Positions 18,055-27,040 are shown, counted from the first letter of the stretch. The stretch: DNA of 64,000 nucleotides from an uncultured Ruminococcus sp. (GCA_910584195.1 CAJTYV010000008.1:1-64000); one strand, 5' to 3'. The notes: generated by a model not told the origin, from the letters alone. Numbers and translations: made by a program.

Positions 18055-19524
18055 CTATGCAGCTGTTATCTGAGAGTATCTCTCCGAGGAGAGGATACTG
18101 TTCATAACGGTTTCAGGTGAACATTCACCGCTTATTACCATATCGAATATAGCAGGAGAGTAACCGGATACCAACGCTGCACCTGTTTCAGAACGAGTAA
18201 CAGGTATTGCGTCGCAGCGGCTGTTGACGTTCCAAAAGATCACCTCCGGGAGCTTATATCCGTATTTACTGTAGAGCTTTTTCATAGAACGGAACAATGT
18301 ATTACTATTTCCGCCCTCTACACAGCGGTCAAACTGCATATCAGAGATTATGTAAAGCTTTGCTGGCATCTCGGATTGAGGAACACGATTCTTTACGGCG
18401 GTTTTAAGTATTAGCCTGAATACTGCCTCCAGATCGGTGTTGGCGATTTCATTGAAAGTATAGCAGTATCGGGTCTTTTCGACGATATCCTTGCCCATGA
18501 TTTCCACCAACTGCGGAGTTTCAGAGAATGTGATAAAGTGATCAGCAAATGCACCTTTATTATGTTCAGCAAAGTAGATTCCCAGCGACAGTGCCGCATC
18601 AATAGGACGTATCCCTATTCCGCAAGTCATTGAGCCTGAACCATCGATGACTGCGATCGCATTCTCATGCTTAACGGCGGACAGATCAGGCAGGGACTTC
18701 CAGGCGGCATCAAGGAACAGCTTTTCTTCGGGAGATATATCGCCTTTGATCGCCGCACGTACAATATCGTAGGGGAACAGGCGGTCAGTGTGGAGCTTTG
18801 CATCACCGCTGTGGATCTTGTTCAGATATTCGGTATATCGTTCTCCGTCATTGTGTATGAACGCATTGCGGTACTTGAACATGGCGCATGAGGGCTGTAC
18901 CTCATATTCAAATGTATAGTCACGCTCACGGAGATTATTTTCGATGATACCGATATATCTGCGTAGTGCGGACAGAATTTTTCTGTACTCGGACTCTGAC
19001 ATACTCAGCAGAGCTGCCAGATGTCTGCCCATGTTTCTTGTTTCCTTTGAGGAGGCGTTTACGGAGGGCAGCCATTTAGCCAACAGTGAGACTTTTTTTC
19101 CGTCAGCCATAGCAGCCATGTCCTGACAGAGCTGAGTGTTGATCGTCTCGGCAGCGTCTTTTTCAAGAGCTGTGCCGAGAAGTACGCAAAGATCGTCGAA
19201 ACGACCGTATTCTGCAAATAAGCCAATGTTCTTATTAACGGCTGCGGCATCAGTTTTAACAAGTGCAGAAATAGCTATGCGGAAGAATCGTCTTTCACCC
19301 AGACCTCCTCTTGCGTCACGGGCAAAGAAGATGATCTTCATAGCTTTATCGGGATCTTCAGCGTATGCACGGATAACTGTTTCTGCGATCTCCTGTTCGG
19401 AAGAATTACGCATAGCGCCTGCCTTGAAGAACATATCGAGACAGTAGGATTCTGTAGAACGGTAAGCAATACCGCCGTTTTCGGTGTGTGCAGTATTTGA
19501 TTCTTTCTTCAAAAAATTAAGCAT
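18055..19524 (-). CDS. DUF2828-like protein with C-terminal vWA (Ro60/Rsr-like architecture)
   Basis: This 489-residue protein has an alpha-helical N-terminal part (ARDARGGLGERRFFRIA near 70-85, MGRHLAALLSMSESEYRKIL near 165-185) and a vWA domain from about 288. The MIDAS motif is VIDGSGSM (Asp294, Ser296, Ser298), followed by ISDMQFD. DUF2828 proteins share the helical-repeat-plus-vWA plan of TROVE proteins such as Ro60 and bacterial Rsr, which bind misfolded RNA and Y RNA. It lies downstream of rtcB and of a structured RNA gene on the same strand. By analogy with the Rsr-YrlA-RtcB arrangement it is probably the RNA-binding partner. The ATG has GAAAGGAGAATCATC before it. The family assignment is from recalled motifs; the RNA role is inference. 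Confidence 0.75.
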   Translation of the reverse strand: MLNFLKKESNTAHTENGGIAYRSTESYCLDMFFKAGAMRNSSEQEIAETVIRAYAEDPDKAMKIIFFARDARGGLGERRFFRIAISALVKTDAAAVNKNIGLFAEYGRFDDLCVLLGTALEKDAAETINTQLCQDMAAMADGKKVSLLAKWLPSVNASSKETRNMGRHLAALLSMSESEYRKILSALRRYIGIIENNLRERDYTFEYEVQPSCAMFKYRNAFIHNDGERYTEYLNKIHSGDAKLHTDRLFPYDIVRAAIKGDISPEEKLFLDAAWKSLPDLSAVKHENAIAVIDGSGSMTCGIGIRPIDAALSLGIYFAEHNKGAFADHFITFSETPQLVEIMGKDIVEKTRYCYTFNEIANTDLEAVFRLILKTAVKNRVPQSEMPAKLYIISDMQFDRCVEGGNSNTLFRSMKKLYSKYGYKLPEVIFWNVNSRCDAIPVTRSETGAALVSGYSPAIFDMVISGECSPETVMNSILSSERYSQITAA

Positions 19525-19608
19525 GATGATTCTCCTTTCGATTCACCGCCGTACAACAGTAAGTATTGGGATTTGATAGTATTTCAAGTCAGCATTTACC
19601 ATACGTTT

Positions 19609-19888
19609 CCACAGGGCAGGATTCGAACCTGCATAAAACCTTTAACTTATGCTGTTGCTGACTTAATATCACTCGGCTCGTCTTTAACAGCCCCCACTAA
19701 AAAGCGAGGATACTGTGCCCCATGCAAATAATGCTGTGAGAGCCGAAAAAACATTGTTGGAACAAGACGCCTTATTCATGTCATATGAAAATATGTACCT
19801 CTGCTGTGTGCGTCTTATTAAAGGCTATTTAGTATTACAAGGCACATTGTTATCATGGAAAGATAATAATGATTGCTGTTTGTGCCTT
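19609..19888 (-). ncRNA. Structured RNA with a tRNA-like module (candidate Y-RNA-like RNA)
   Basis: On the minus strand, between rtcB and the DUF2828 gene, lies a canonical T-arm: stem GCAGG / CCTGC with loop TTCGAAT (19616-19632). It is immediately followed by CCTGTGG (19609-19615), whose CTGTG pairs with CACAG at 19713-19717 like an acceptor stem. Inside are two more stems, GCTGTT / AACAGC (19651-19656 with 19686-19691) and GCATAA / TTATGC (19631-19636 with 19647-19652). Upstream come hairpins AAGACGC / GCGTCTT (19764-19816) and AAGGCACA / TGTGCCTT (19839-19888). There is no usable D-arm or 7-nt anticodon loop, so it is not an ordinary tRNA. YrlA RNAs of Rsr systems have such tRNA-like modules. 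The transcript ends are not known. Confidence 0.6.
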
Positions 19889-19902
19889 AGAGTATGTTTG
19901 CT

Positions 19903-21147
19903 TTAACCCTTGATAACCCCAACCGTGAACAGTCTTTTAACAGGCTCAGTGAAGTCTTTTTGATTTGCCATGACGTCATTGATGTTCTTGTATGCGAAAC
20001 GTGATTCCTCTGCAACATCGGACTTTTTATTCTTTGCAAGAACTACGTTTTGTTTCTTTAAATCCACCATTACGGATTCAACGGAAAATTTATCCATTGC
20101 CGCGGTACGTGAATAAGCTCTTCCTGCGCCGTGGGACGATGACATAAAGCTGTCGGGACAGCCTTTGCCGCGGACTATGTAGCTGTATGAAGCCATAGCT
20201 CCGGGGATAATGCCCATATCACCCTCGCGCGCACGGATAGCGCCTTTACGGTGTACCCATACATTTTTGCCAAAGTGATTTTCAAACGCAGCATAATTGT
20301 GATGACAGTTTATTTCGTCCGAAAATTCAGGCGTTATTCCGGTATGCTTTTCAAGGTGTTTCGCGAATATATCCTTGACCTTCCGGAGCATTATTGCACG
20401 GTTCTCATAGGCAAAATCCATACAGAGATTCATCCATGCAAGGTATCTTTTTCCCTCATCGGTGTCGGTCGGGAGAAATGGCAGATTCCATTCGGTCGGT
20501 ACTTGTGAAAACCATTTGTCATTCAGTTCGTGAGCTATTTTATTAAAGTACTGTCCAACGATGTTTCCAAAATGACGGCTGCCAGAATGAAGCATTATAC
20601 CGCACATTCCATTATCATCCTGCTGAAGCTCGATGAAGTGATTTCCGCCGCCGAGAGTACCTGCCTGATAGTAGCCTTCATCTATTTGAGGGATAAGCTC
20701 CTTGTCGGCTTCATACAGGTTCATTTCAGCTTTAGCTCGGTCAAGTACCGCAGAAACCTGAGCTGTTTTGTAATGTGAAAATCCTGTTGGGATATTCCGC
20801 AGAATATCGCCGCATATGGTCTGTACTAAGCTTCCGCTTCCTGTTATAGTATCACGAAGAAGCGATACAGGGATATTCGTTTGAACGTAAGCCATTCCGC
20901 AGCCTATGTCAACTCCTACGGCATTTGGGATAACAACATTCTCGCAGGCGATAACTCCGCCTATTGGCATACCCTTTCCGGCATGGGTGTCGGGCATGAG
21001 CGCTATCCATTTGTGAGCAAACGGCAGCTTTGCAAGATGCTCCGCCTGTTCGATACATTTTTCACCGACTGCATCAAGATCGGTCTGCCATATCTTTATG
21101 GGGAGCATATTTTCGTTTTTGTTATAATGTACGAACATTTTCTTCAC
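19903..21147 (-). CDS. rtcB: RtcB RNA ligase
   Basis: This 414-residue protein joins RNA 2',3'-cyclic-phosphate (or 3'-phosphate) ends to 5'-OH ends using GTP and Mn2+. Visible signature residues: PDTHAGKGMPIGGV (His55), VGVDIGCGM (Asp80, Cys83), GGGNHFIE, HSGSRHFG, and SSSHGAGRAYSR, where His339 should be the guanylated nucleophile. Length matches bacterial RtcB. It is the first gene of a minus-strand unit continuing into the structured RNA and the DUF2828/vWA gene. Two WYL regulators diverge from its promoter region. The ATG is preceded by AAAGGAAAGAAGTG. Confidence 0.93.
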   Translation of the reverse strand: MKKMFVHYNKNENMLPIKIWQTDLDAVGEKCIEQAEHLAKLPFAHKWIALMPDTHAGKGMPIGGVIACENVVIPNAVGVDIGCGMAYVQTNIPVSLLRDTITGSGSLVQTICGDILRNIPTGFSHYKTAQVSAVLDRAKAEMNLYEADKELIPQIDEGYYQAGTLGGGNHFIELQQDDNGMCGIMLHSGSRHFGNIVGQYFNKIAHELNDKWFSQVPTEWNLPFLPTDTDEGKRYLAWMNLCMDFAYENRAIMLRKVKDIFAKHLEKHTGITPEFSDEINCHHNYAAFENHFGKNVWVHRKGAIRAREGDMGIIPGAMASYSYIVRGKGCPDSFMSSSHGAGRAYSRTAAMDKFSVESVMVDLKKQNVVLAKNKKSDVAEESRFAYKNINDVMANQKDFTEPVKRLFTVGVIKG

Positions 21148-21188
21148 TTCTTTCCTTTAGCTTGATTTTAGTATAACACATAAATTTC

Positions 21189-21258
21189 CAGAAATCATAT
21201 AAATTTTTCTGCACACATTCAAAACTGTATTGCAAATCGGAAAAATTTCTGATAAAAT
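21189..21258 (+). promoter_or_regulatory. WYL promoter and dyad in the rtcB/WYL divergent region
   Basis: TTGCAA (21230-21235), a 17-bp spacer and TAAAAT (21253-21258) form a promoter for the WYL pair. Upstream, CAGAAA (21189-21194) and TTTCTG (21206-21211) form an inverted pair, and TTTCTG recurs at 21247-21252 next to the -10. These are candidate operator half-sites for the WYL proteins controlling both directions. Confidence 0.45.
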
Positions 21259-21281
21259 ATAATTAGAAAGGAGAGGAAAAT

Positions 21282-22556
21282 ATGGCAGGATTTTCAGAGC
21301 TTATCAAAAATTTCGACAAGACTCGTGATTATGTCAGGGAGTTCTTTATATACGGCTGTAAGGTTCGGAGCGACTTTGACCGCAAGAGCATACGCACATA
21401 CGGAGATGAAAAACGCCGTGTTGAGAGCTGGATGGGCGACTGTATGCGTTACTGCGATTCAGTCCGCGGCAGAAGCGTATCTATCTCCGTTGACAGCGGA
21501 CATATTCCCGAAAATCCGCTGTATAGCGCATATTACTCCAAAAGCTTTACGGATAACGATATTCGTCTGCATTTTCTTATTACGGATTTTTTGCAGGACG
21601 GTCATAGCCATACCCTTAAAGAAATTGTTGACGCTTTAAATATCAGCTACGGACAGTTTTTCGATGAACAGACTGTCCGTAATAAGCTGAAGGAGTACGT
21701 TGACGAGGGGATAATTTTATCCGATAAGCAGGGAAAAACTCTTTATTATTCGCTTACATCCGATAACGCGGACAGATTTCTGCAAGACTTTAAGGGACTT
21801 GACGATGCACTGAAATTTTTCTCGGAAACACAGCAATTCGGCATTATCGGCAACAGCATACTCAAAATGCTCGAGTTGAAAAACGACCTGTTTTTCATAA
21901 AGCACAACTACATTATCCACACGCTGGAGGATATACTTTTACCTGAAATACTGTCTGCTATGGACGAGAAACGATATATCTCGCTGCGTGTTTTTTCAGA
22001 AAAAAGACGCAGAAAAGGTGATGATATCGGGAGCGAAAAACAGGCAGTGCCAATGCAGGTGCTTGTATCGGTACAAACAGGACGGCGCTATCTTGCTGCG
22101 TATATACCCGATATGAAAAGGTTCTCGGCATTCCGTCTGGATTATATGAAATCTGTAAAAAAGGGCAGTATTTGTGAGGATTATGACGATCTGAAATCTA
22201 AGTTTGACCGCAATATGCCCCACTGCTTCGGAGTTTCATTTGGTATACGCAGAGAACTCGGAGCTGTAACTCCCATGAAGATAGCTTTTTTTGTTGATGA
22301 AGAAAAAGAACCATATATCCTTGACCGTCTGAATCGTGAGAAGCGGTGCTGCACACTTGAAAAGTCCGGAGATCATATTTACACTCTCACGGCGGATGTT
22401 TTCGACCCTAACGAGCTTATGCATTGGGCCAAAACATTTATCGGACGCATAATCCGCATCGAGGGCGGTAACGATAATATCCGACAGCGATTTTACAGAG
22501 ATATTGCAAGAATGAATAAAATGTACGGCGGTGATAAAGATGAACATATTCAGTGA
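21282..22556 (+). CDS. WYL-domain transcription regulator, first of a pair
   Basis: This 424-residue protein has a winged-helix-like region at about 85-150 (IRLHFLITDFLQDG, LKEIVDALNIS, VRNKLKEYVDEGII) followed by a WYL domain. The latter shows the ligand-site pattern VPMQVLVSVQTGRRYLAAY and FSAFRLDYMKSV near residues 245-295, and a WCX-like C-terminal region. WYL domains sense nucleic-acid or nucleotide ligands and control defence and RNA-repair loci. It is divergent from rtcB and overlaps the second WYL gene. A strong ribosome site AAAGGAGAGG precedes the ATG. It is probably the regulator of the rtcB unit. Confidence 0.85.
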   Translation: MAGFSELIKNFDKTRDYVREFFIYGCKVRSDFDRKSIRTYGDEKRRVESWMGDCMRYCDSVRGRSVSISVDSGHIPENPLYSAYYSKSFTDNDIRLHFLITDFLQDGHSHTLKEIVDALNISYGQFFDEQTVRNKLKEYVDEGIILSDKQGKTLYYSLTSDNADRFLQDFKGLDDALKFFSETQQFGIIGNSILKMLELKNDLFFIKHNYIIHTLEDILLPEILSAMDEKRYISLRVFSEKRRRKGDDIGSEKQAVPMQVLVSVQTGRRYLAAYIPDMKRFSAFRLDYMKSVKKGSICEDYDDLKSKFDRNMPHCFGVSFGIRRELGAVTPMKIAFFVDEEKEPYILDRLNREKRCCTLEKSGDHIYTLTADVFDPNELMHWAKTFIGRIIRIEGGNDNIRQRFYRDIARMNKMYGGDKDEHIQ

Positions 22557-23526
22557 GATCTATGGTACATATTTTCGAATTGCGGCAAAGCTTCTTGAAA
22601 ACGAAGTCACCAATGAAAAATCGGTACGCGAAACTATTAACCGCGAGGGATTCAGGGATTCAGTGCTGTTTCTTCCTCAGAAGCTAATACCCGGAAACGA
22701 GGACTGGGGACTTTTCAGCCGTACTGCTGACGGAGATCTTAAACGCATTATAAATGCTCCGCCTGTGAAGGTACTGACGAAATTACAAAAAATGTGGCTG
22801 AAAGCAAAGCTCTCAGATCCACGAATAAGACTGTTTATAGATGATATGACTTTCACCAAACTGAAAAAAAGGCTTTCGGACATTCCACCTCTTTACCGCA
22901 TCGATCAGTTCAGAATTACAGACCGCTTTATGGACAGCGATGACTTTTCCAATGAGCAGTACAAAACAAATTTCCGTATTGCACTTGAAGCAGTTAAGCA
23001 TAGAAAGATAGTGCATATAGATTATGTTTCCGGACATGGCAAGCGCCTGAACGGCAGGTTTGTTCTGCTGAAAATGGAATACTCTCCAAAGAACGGCAGA
23101 TTCCGTGTATACTGCTATTTATTGCGGAATGACAAGGTAAAAAGCAGCGGCATTATCAATATTGGACGTATCATAAATATCACAGATACCGGCAGATATT
23201 TCAGAACTCCTGTATCCATCGACGATTACTTTTCAAGCCGTAAATGCAGTTCACCTGCGGTCATAAAAGTTACAGCTGAAAGAAACGGCTTTGAACGCTT
23301 TATGCTGGAATTTGCCGCATACGAAAAACATACAGTACGTGATGTTGAAACAATGGAGTACACTGTTGAACTGTGGTACGATCAGCAGGACGAAACAGAG
23401 CTTCTGATACGTTTGCTGAGCTTTGGACCTGTTATAGAGATACTTAATCCCCCACATCTGCGTGAACAGGCGAAGCTTCGTATAATAAAACAGGCAGAGC
23501 TGCTTGAAAATACGCACACGCCATGA
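22540..23526 (+). CDS. WYL-domain transcription regulator, second of a pair
   Basis: About 328 residues from the ATG at 22540; a GTG three codons upstream is also possible. It overlaps the first WYL gene by 17 bp, so the two are translationally coupled and likely form a heteromer. The WYL core is visible as KIVHIDYVSGHGKRLNGRFV and FRVYCYLLRNDKVK, with INIGRIINI after it. The N-terminal part has no clear HTH; KVLTKLQKMWLKAKLSD suggests a degenerate winged helix. A protein that senses ligand and partners with the DNA-binding first subunit would fit. Confidence 0.8.
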   Translation: MNIFSEIYGTYFRIAAKLLENEVTNEKSVRETINREGFRDSVLFLPQKLIPGNEDWGLFSRTADGDLKRIINAPPVKVLTKLQKMWLKAKLSDPRIRLFIDDMTFTKLKKRLSDIPPLYRIDQFRITDRFMDSDDFSNEQYKTNFRIALEAVKHRKIVHIDYVSGHGKRLNGRFVLLKMEYSPKNGRFRVYCYLLRNDKVKSSGIINIGRIINITDTGRYFRTPVSIDDYFSSRKCSSPAVIKVTAERNGFERFMLEFAAYEKHTVRDVETMEYTVELWYDQQDETELLIRLLSFGPVIEILNPPHLREQAKLRIIKQAELLENTHTP

Positions 23527-24057
23527 GATCAAACGATCTTTAATGAGGAAAATTCGCAAAGAACGATTTTACGGCACTTTTTCTGTTATGTGGATTATGT
23601 GATTGTTGGCGTTGCGTTTTTTACTGTTCTCGGAAGTAAGTCTGGTGTGTTCTGGAGATACACACTAAGTTGAATGTGACAGAGCATTCGATTTTACCTT
23701 GTAAGCGGAAACAGGTCGAGATAATTATTGATAAATTCATATGTAACCAGTATAATAAAGACAAAAGCAGACACATGGTACAGAATCAGATGCCATTTCA
23801 TCATCTAATAAATTATTTATTTGTTTTCTATATTCCTAATTCCTTCAGTTAGACAAATATATGTTTTTATATGATACTTTTTCAAGATTTTTCAAAGCAG
23901 TTTTATTATATGCAAGCGTCGCAAAAATTATATCACACCAAGAAGAAAAAATCAAGCATATGAAATCCTTTTCACAGCCTTTTTATTACAAAGCGGTCAA
24001 CCGTGTGATACGATTGACCACTAATAAATCCATTAATAGCAGATAAATCAGAATGTA
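23527..24057. other. Intergenic region without a supported gene
   Basis: About 530 bp, AT-rich. I see no real gene. The only notable feature is TTGTAAGCGGAAACAGG near 23699-23715, part of a 23-bp match to 18027-18049 on the far side of the rtcB island. Confidence 0.5.
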
Positions 24058-24462
24058 TTAGTTGATATGATTAAGACGGAGTTTTGCTGCCTTACGAACA
24101 TCCTCATGCTCATTATTTAACAATTCAAATATCTTTGATAATGGTGAATTGGGATTCAAAATAGCTGTTTCTCTCACTTCAAAATCCTTATCTTGAAGTA
24201 ATACTTCAAGAGTATCCGTTGATGTATGTATATTTTCTGCAACACTTTCCCGAACTTCAATATATGGAGAATAGGATAGTTTATCTAATAACTTGGCGTT
24301 TATCAGATGATCCGCAGCATACCAAAGTTTGGCTCTTTTCTTTAATTCTCTGCGAGAAATCGTTTCCCCGAAAAGTTTTGCAGTACCGGCAATCACTTCT
24401 TCTCTATTGTAATTATCATTTTCATGCCTTATATTATCAAGTTGAGATTTTAAGACAAACAT
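24058..24462 (-). CDS. LRV/HEAT-like repeat protein
   Basis: This 134-residue cytoplasmic protein has two or three short helical repeats in the second half: YIEVRESVAENIHTSTDTLEVL, where VRESVAEN begins one repeat, then DFEVRETAILNPNSPL and HEDVRKAAKLRLN. The VRxxxAxNxxTxxxxLxxL pattern is that of the leucine-rich-repeat variant family. Such proteins are protein-binding scaffolds of mostly unknown role. No operon partner is evident. The start is the ATG at 24460-24462, with GGTGGAGC upstream. Confidence 0.6.
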   Translation of the reverse strand: MFVLKSQLDNIRHENDNYNREEVIAGTAKLFGETISRRELKKRAKLWYAADHLINAKLLDKLSYSPYIEVRESVAENIHTSTDTLEVLLQDKDFEVRETAILNPNSPLSKIFELLNNEHEDVRKAAKLRLNHIN

Positions 24463-24549
24463 GATTGCTCCACCTTATAATTGTTAAATTTCGATTTATG
24501 CAACTAAGTTTTACAAACTAATTGTATCATACCGAACAGAAAAAGTCAA

Positions 24550-25296
24550 TCATTCTTTTCGCTTTTTACAATAATGCTCTATTGCCTGTGAAGCAAATGC
24601 CGCCGTACCGTTTCCGCAGGAATTGTCGATGTTATCAGTCAGTTCTCCGCCGCCTGCATACATCTTACCCAGCGATGCAAGTATTGTATCGGTACAGGTG
24701 TAGAGATGTTCCGTAATGTAGTCCTGGATCTTCTTTACCTGCGTCTGTGCCTTATCCGAATCGGGACTTTCGTTTTTCATTGTTCCAAATTTCACAAACA
24801 GGCTCATAAATCCCTCCGCAAGCAGTTCGTCTTCCTCCTGAGTACGGTCTTTCGTTTTTTCAAGAAATTCCTTGTATACGTCAGTATCGCACCACTGGTC
24901 ACGGGCTTTTTTTGCGTATTCGTCCAATTTTGTTCTGTCAAATGCTGAAAAATCCACAGCTCTCACTCCAATCATTTTTATTCCACGGGCGAAATGGATA
25001 AGGTTTTCTAAGTGCTGCTTCTTTAATTCAAGCAGTTTGATCTGCTGAGAAAGTGCCTTTTTACTGTCAAAATTAGGACTGTCAAGAATCACTTTGATCT
25101 CTTTAAGCGGAAATTCCAGTTCACGAAAAAGAAGTATCTGCTGTAATCGTTCCAAAGCTGTATCGTCATACAGCCTATATCCGGCATCTGTCAGTTTAGT
25201 CGGACGCATCAGACCTATCTTATCGTAATATTGCAGTGTGCGCACACTTATTCCCGTGAGATCGCTAACTTGTTTTACAGTCATCATTTTGACCAC
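24550..25296 (-). CDS. MerR-family regulator with TipAS-like sensor domain
   Basis: This 248-residue protein has an N-terminal MerR winged helix (MTVKQVSDLTGISVRTLQYYDKIGL, shown here as VSDLTGISVRTLQYYD, then GYRLYDDTALERLQQI) and a long dimerisation helix at about 75-110. The C-terminal TipAS-type domain (about 125-245) includes FMSLFVKFG and YITEHLYTC. TipAL-type regulators bind peptide antibiotics or other ligands and activate promoters with an overlong spacer. Exactly such a promoter lies upstream of this gene, so it probably regulates itself. No transporter target is adjacent. The ATG at 25285 (three codons later) is also plausible. Confidence 0.88.
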   Translation of the reverse strand: MVKMMTVKQVSDLTGISVRTLQYYDKIGLMRPTKLTDAGYRLYDDTALERLQQILLFRELEFPLKEIKVILDSPNFDSKKALSQQIKLLELKKQHLENLIHFARGIKMIGVRAVDFSAFDRTKLDEYAKKARDQWCDTDVYKEFLEKTKDRTQEEDELLAEGFMSLFVKFGTMKNESPDSDKAQTQVKKIQDYITEHLYTCTDTILASLGKMYAGGGELTDNIDNSCGNGTAAFASQAIEHYCKKRKE

Positions 25297-25315
25297 TCCT
25301 TCCGTGTATGTACTT

Positions 25316-25346
25316 AGTATAAACTATTACGTAAGGTTAGAGTCAA
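25316..25346 (-). promoter_or_regulatory. MerR-type promoter with 19-bp spacer
   Basis: On the minus strand, TTGACT (25341-25346) and TATACT (25316-25321) are separated by 19 bp. The spacer holds the dyad AACCTTACGTAATAGTT. An overlong spacer with an internal dyad is the hallmark of promoters that MerR regulators untwist. Confidence 0.75.
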
Positions 25347-25486
25347 GTGATTTTCAAAAAACTGTTAAGACGCACAATTCTTGCATCGTTATTTTATCTA
25401 ATATGTATAGAAAAGGAATCAATCAAAAAATATCCTCTGATATGATCGCTTGCCATATTTTGAGCGGTTATTATATTTCTTCTAAT

Positions 25487-26974
25487 CTAACGGTTAATCA
25501 GCAGCCGTTTCATCATGCATAGGTCGAATACGTCCAGTCTATCGTCTTCGCAAAGATCCGCTGCTTTCCAATCATAAAGTTTTGCGTCAGGTACAGTCAA
25601 AAGCCATTTCTGGAACAAAACGACATCGGCAATATTGAACTCGCCGTCTGCATTTACATCGCCCTGTACTTTTGAATCAATATCAGGTTTGGGAGGTATT
25701 TTTTTCTGCGGATAAATATTCCGAAAAACCCCCAGCGATTGCAAAGGTCTGCCGCTGAAATCAAATAAAGCCTGATTATCGTAGGCTGAACCGCCTGCGC
25801 CATTTACTGAATTATCGTATTCCGCCGCATAGTCAGTTGCCCAACCCGAGCCGTATTTCTTCCACAATTCACACTGCTGCTCCCACGAGATATTATTTAC
25901 TCCCAGCCATGCAGGCTCCCAGTAAAAAACGCCTATGCCCTTGTTTCCTACATTTGCTATAGCCTGAAATACATCGGCAAGGCACTGTGCCTGTCCGTCT
26001 ACAGAGATGTCATACCTAAAAGCAGCGTTGTCAGAGCCTGCTGAGACTGCGTTTCCAAACGTATCGCCGTCCTCGCTGGTGTATGGATACGCTGTTTCGG
26101 CAACCATAACATATTTGTCGTATTTATCGGCTACCTCTTTAAGAACAGCAGTAAGATTTTCTGTTGTACCATGCCAGTAGGGATAATAGGAAGTTGCAAA
26201 CACATCATAATCAAGACGGCATTCGTTCATCACCTGTGCATACCATGCGTAATAGCCCGTTGATGGATTAGCAAAGTGATGTGCGATCAAAATTGATCTG
26301 TCAAAATCACGGACAGCTTTATTTCCGCTTGCAAATAAATCACAAATTTTATACATATCCTTTTCACCGCAGAAAAAGCAGTTGGTTTCGTTGCCGACCT
26401 GAACCATACCGATATTTCCGCCCGATTCGGATATCGTTTGCAGAACCCATGAAGTGTATTTATATATCTCCCCCTTCAGCGTTTCATGGTCGTGCTTCTG
26501 CCAATATTTAGGGCGAGTCTGTTTTTCGGGATCAGCCCAGAAATCAGAATATTGCATATCCACAAGCAGTTTTATGTCATATTTAGCAGCACGTTTCCCG
26601 ATTTCCGCAGCTGTATACAGGTCGCAGTTCCCTCCGCCATAGCTGTTTCCGTTTTTGTCATAGGGATCATTCCAAACACGTACTCTGATGTAATTTACGC
26701 CGTATTCAGAAAGCGTCTTAAAAATATCCTGTTTTATTCCGTTTTCATTATAAAACTCAACGCCTGCTTTTTCTATCGCTAAAATTGATGATATATCAAC
26801 GCCTCTTACTGGCTCTCCATCGTTTACCGACATATCAAAACTGCCAAAATCAACCGTCTTTTCCGTAGCATAAGCTATATTTTGTGAACATCTTTGACAC
26901 GGGAAGTTATAAACTGTTGATACCAAAAGCAAGGCGGTTGAAATTATGACGGCTGTTATTTTTTGCCATTTCAT
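25487..26974 (-). CDS. GH53 endo-beta-1,4-galactanase with type I dockerin
   Basis: This 495-residue secreted enzyme cleaves beta-1,4-galactan side chains of pectin (arabinogalactan type I). After a signal peptide (1-36) comes the GH53 barrel: GVDISSI, NYIRVRVWNDPYD, LLVDMQYSDFWADP, the acid/base Glu196 in QVGNETN, and the nucleophile Glu293 in VMVAETAYPY. A dockerin at about 434-495 (GDVNADGEFNIADVVLFQ...DRLDVFDLCMMKRLL) would attach it to a cohesin scaffold. It lies 66 bp downstream of the GH18-dockerin gene on the same strand and may be cotranscribed. AAAAGGAGAG is its ribosome site. The dockerin DNA is very similar to that of the GH18 gene, suggesting module duplication. Confidence 0.92.
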   Translation of the reverse strand: MKWQKITAVIISTALLLVSTVYNFPCQRCSQNIAYATEKTVDFGSFDMSVNDGEPVRGVDISSILAIEKAGVEFYNENGIKQDIFKTLSEYGVNYIRVRVWNDPYDKNGNSYGGGNCDLYTAAEIGKRAAKYDIKLLVDMQYSDFWADPEKQTRPKYWQKHDHETLKGEIYKYTSWVLQTISESGGNIGMVQVGNETNCFFCGEKDMYKICDLFASGNKAVRDFDRSILIAHHFANPSTGYYAWYAQVMNECRLDYDVFATSYYPYWHGTTENLTAVLKEVADKYDKYVMVAETAYPYTSEDGDTFGNAVSAGSDNAAFRYDISVDGQAQCLADVFQAIANVGNKGIGVFYWEPAWLGVNNISWEQQCELWKKYGSGWATDYAAEYDNSVNGAGGSAYDNQALFDFSGRPLQSLGVFRNIYPQKKIPPKPDIDSKVQGDVNADGEFNIADVVLFQKWLLTVPDAKLYDWKAADLCEDDRLDVFDLCMMKRLLINR

Positions 26975-27040
26975 AAGCTATCTCTCCTTTTATGCTTTTC
27001 ATTTTTCTCACTTTCAACTAATTTGACATTATATTTCAAT

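Noticed and set aside
19609..19718. Ordinary tRNA gene on the minus strand
   Set aside because: Only the T-arm and part of the acceptor stem are canonical. There is no D-arm, no 7-nt anticodon loop, and the first and last acceptor pairs fail.
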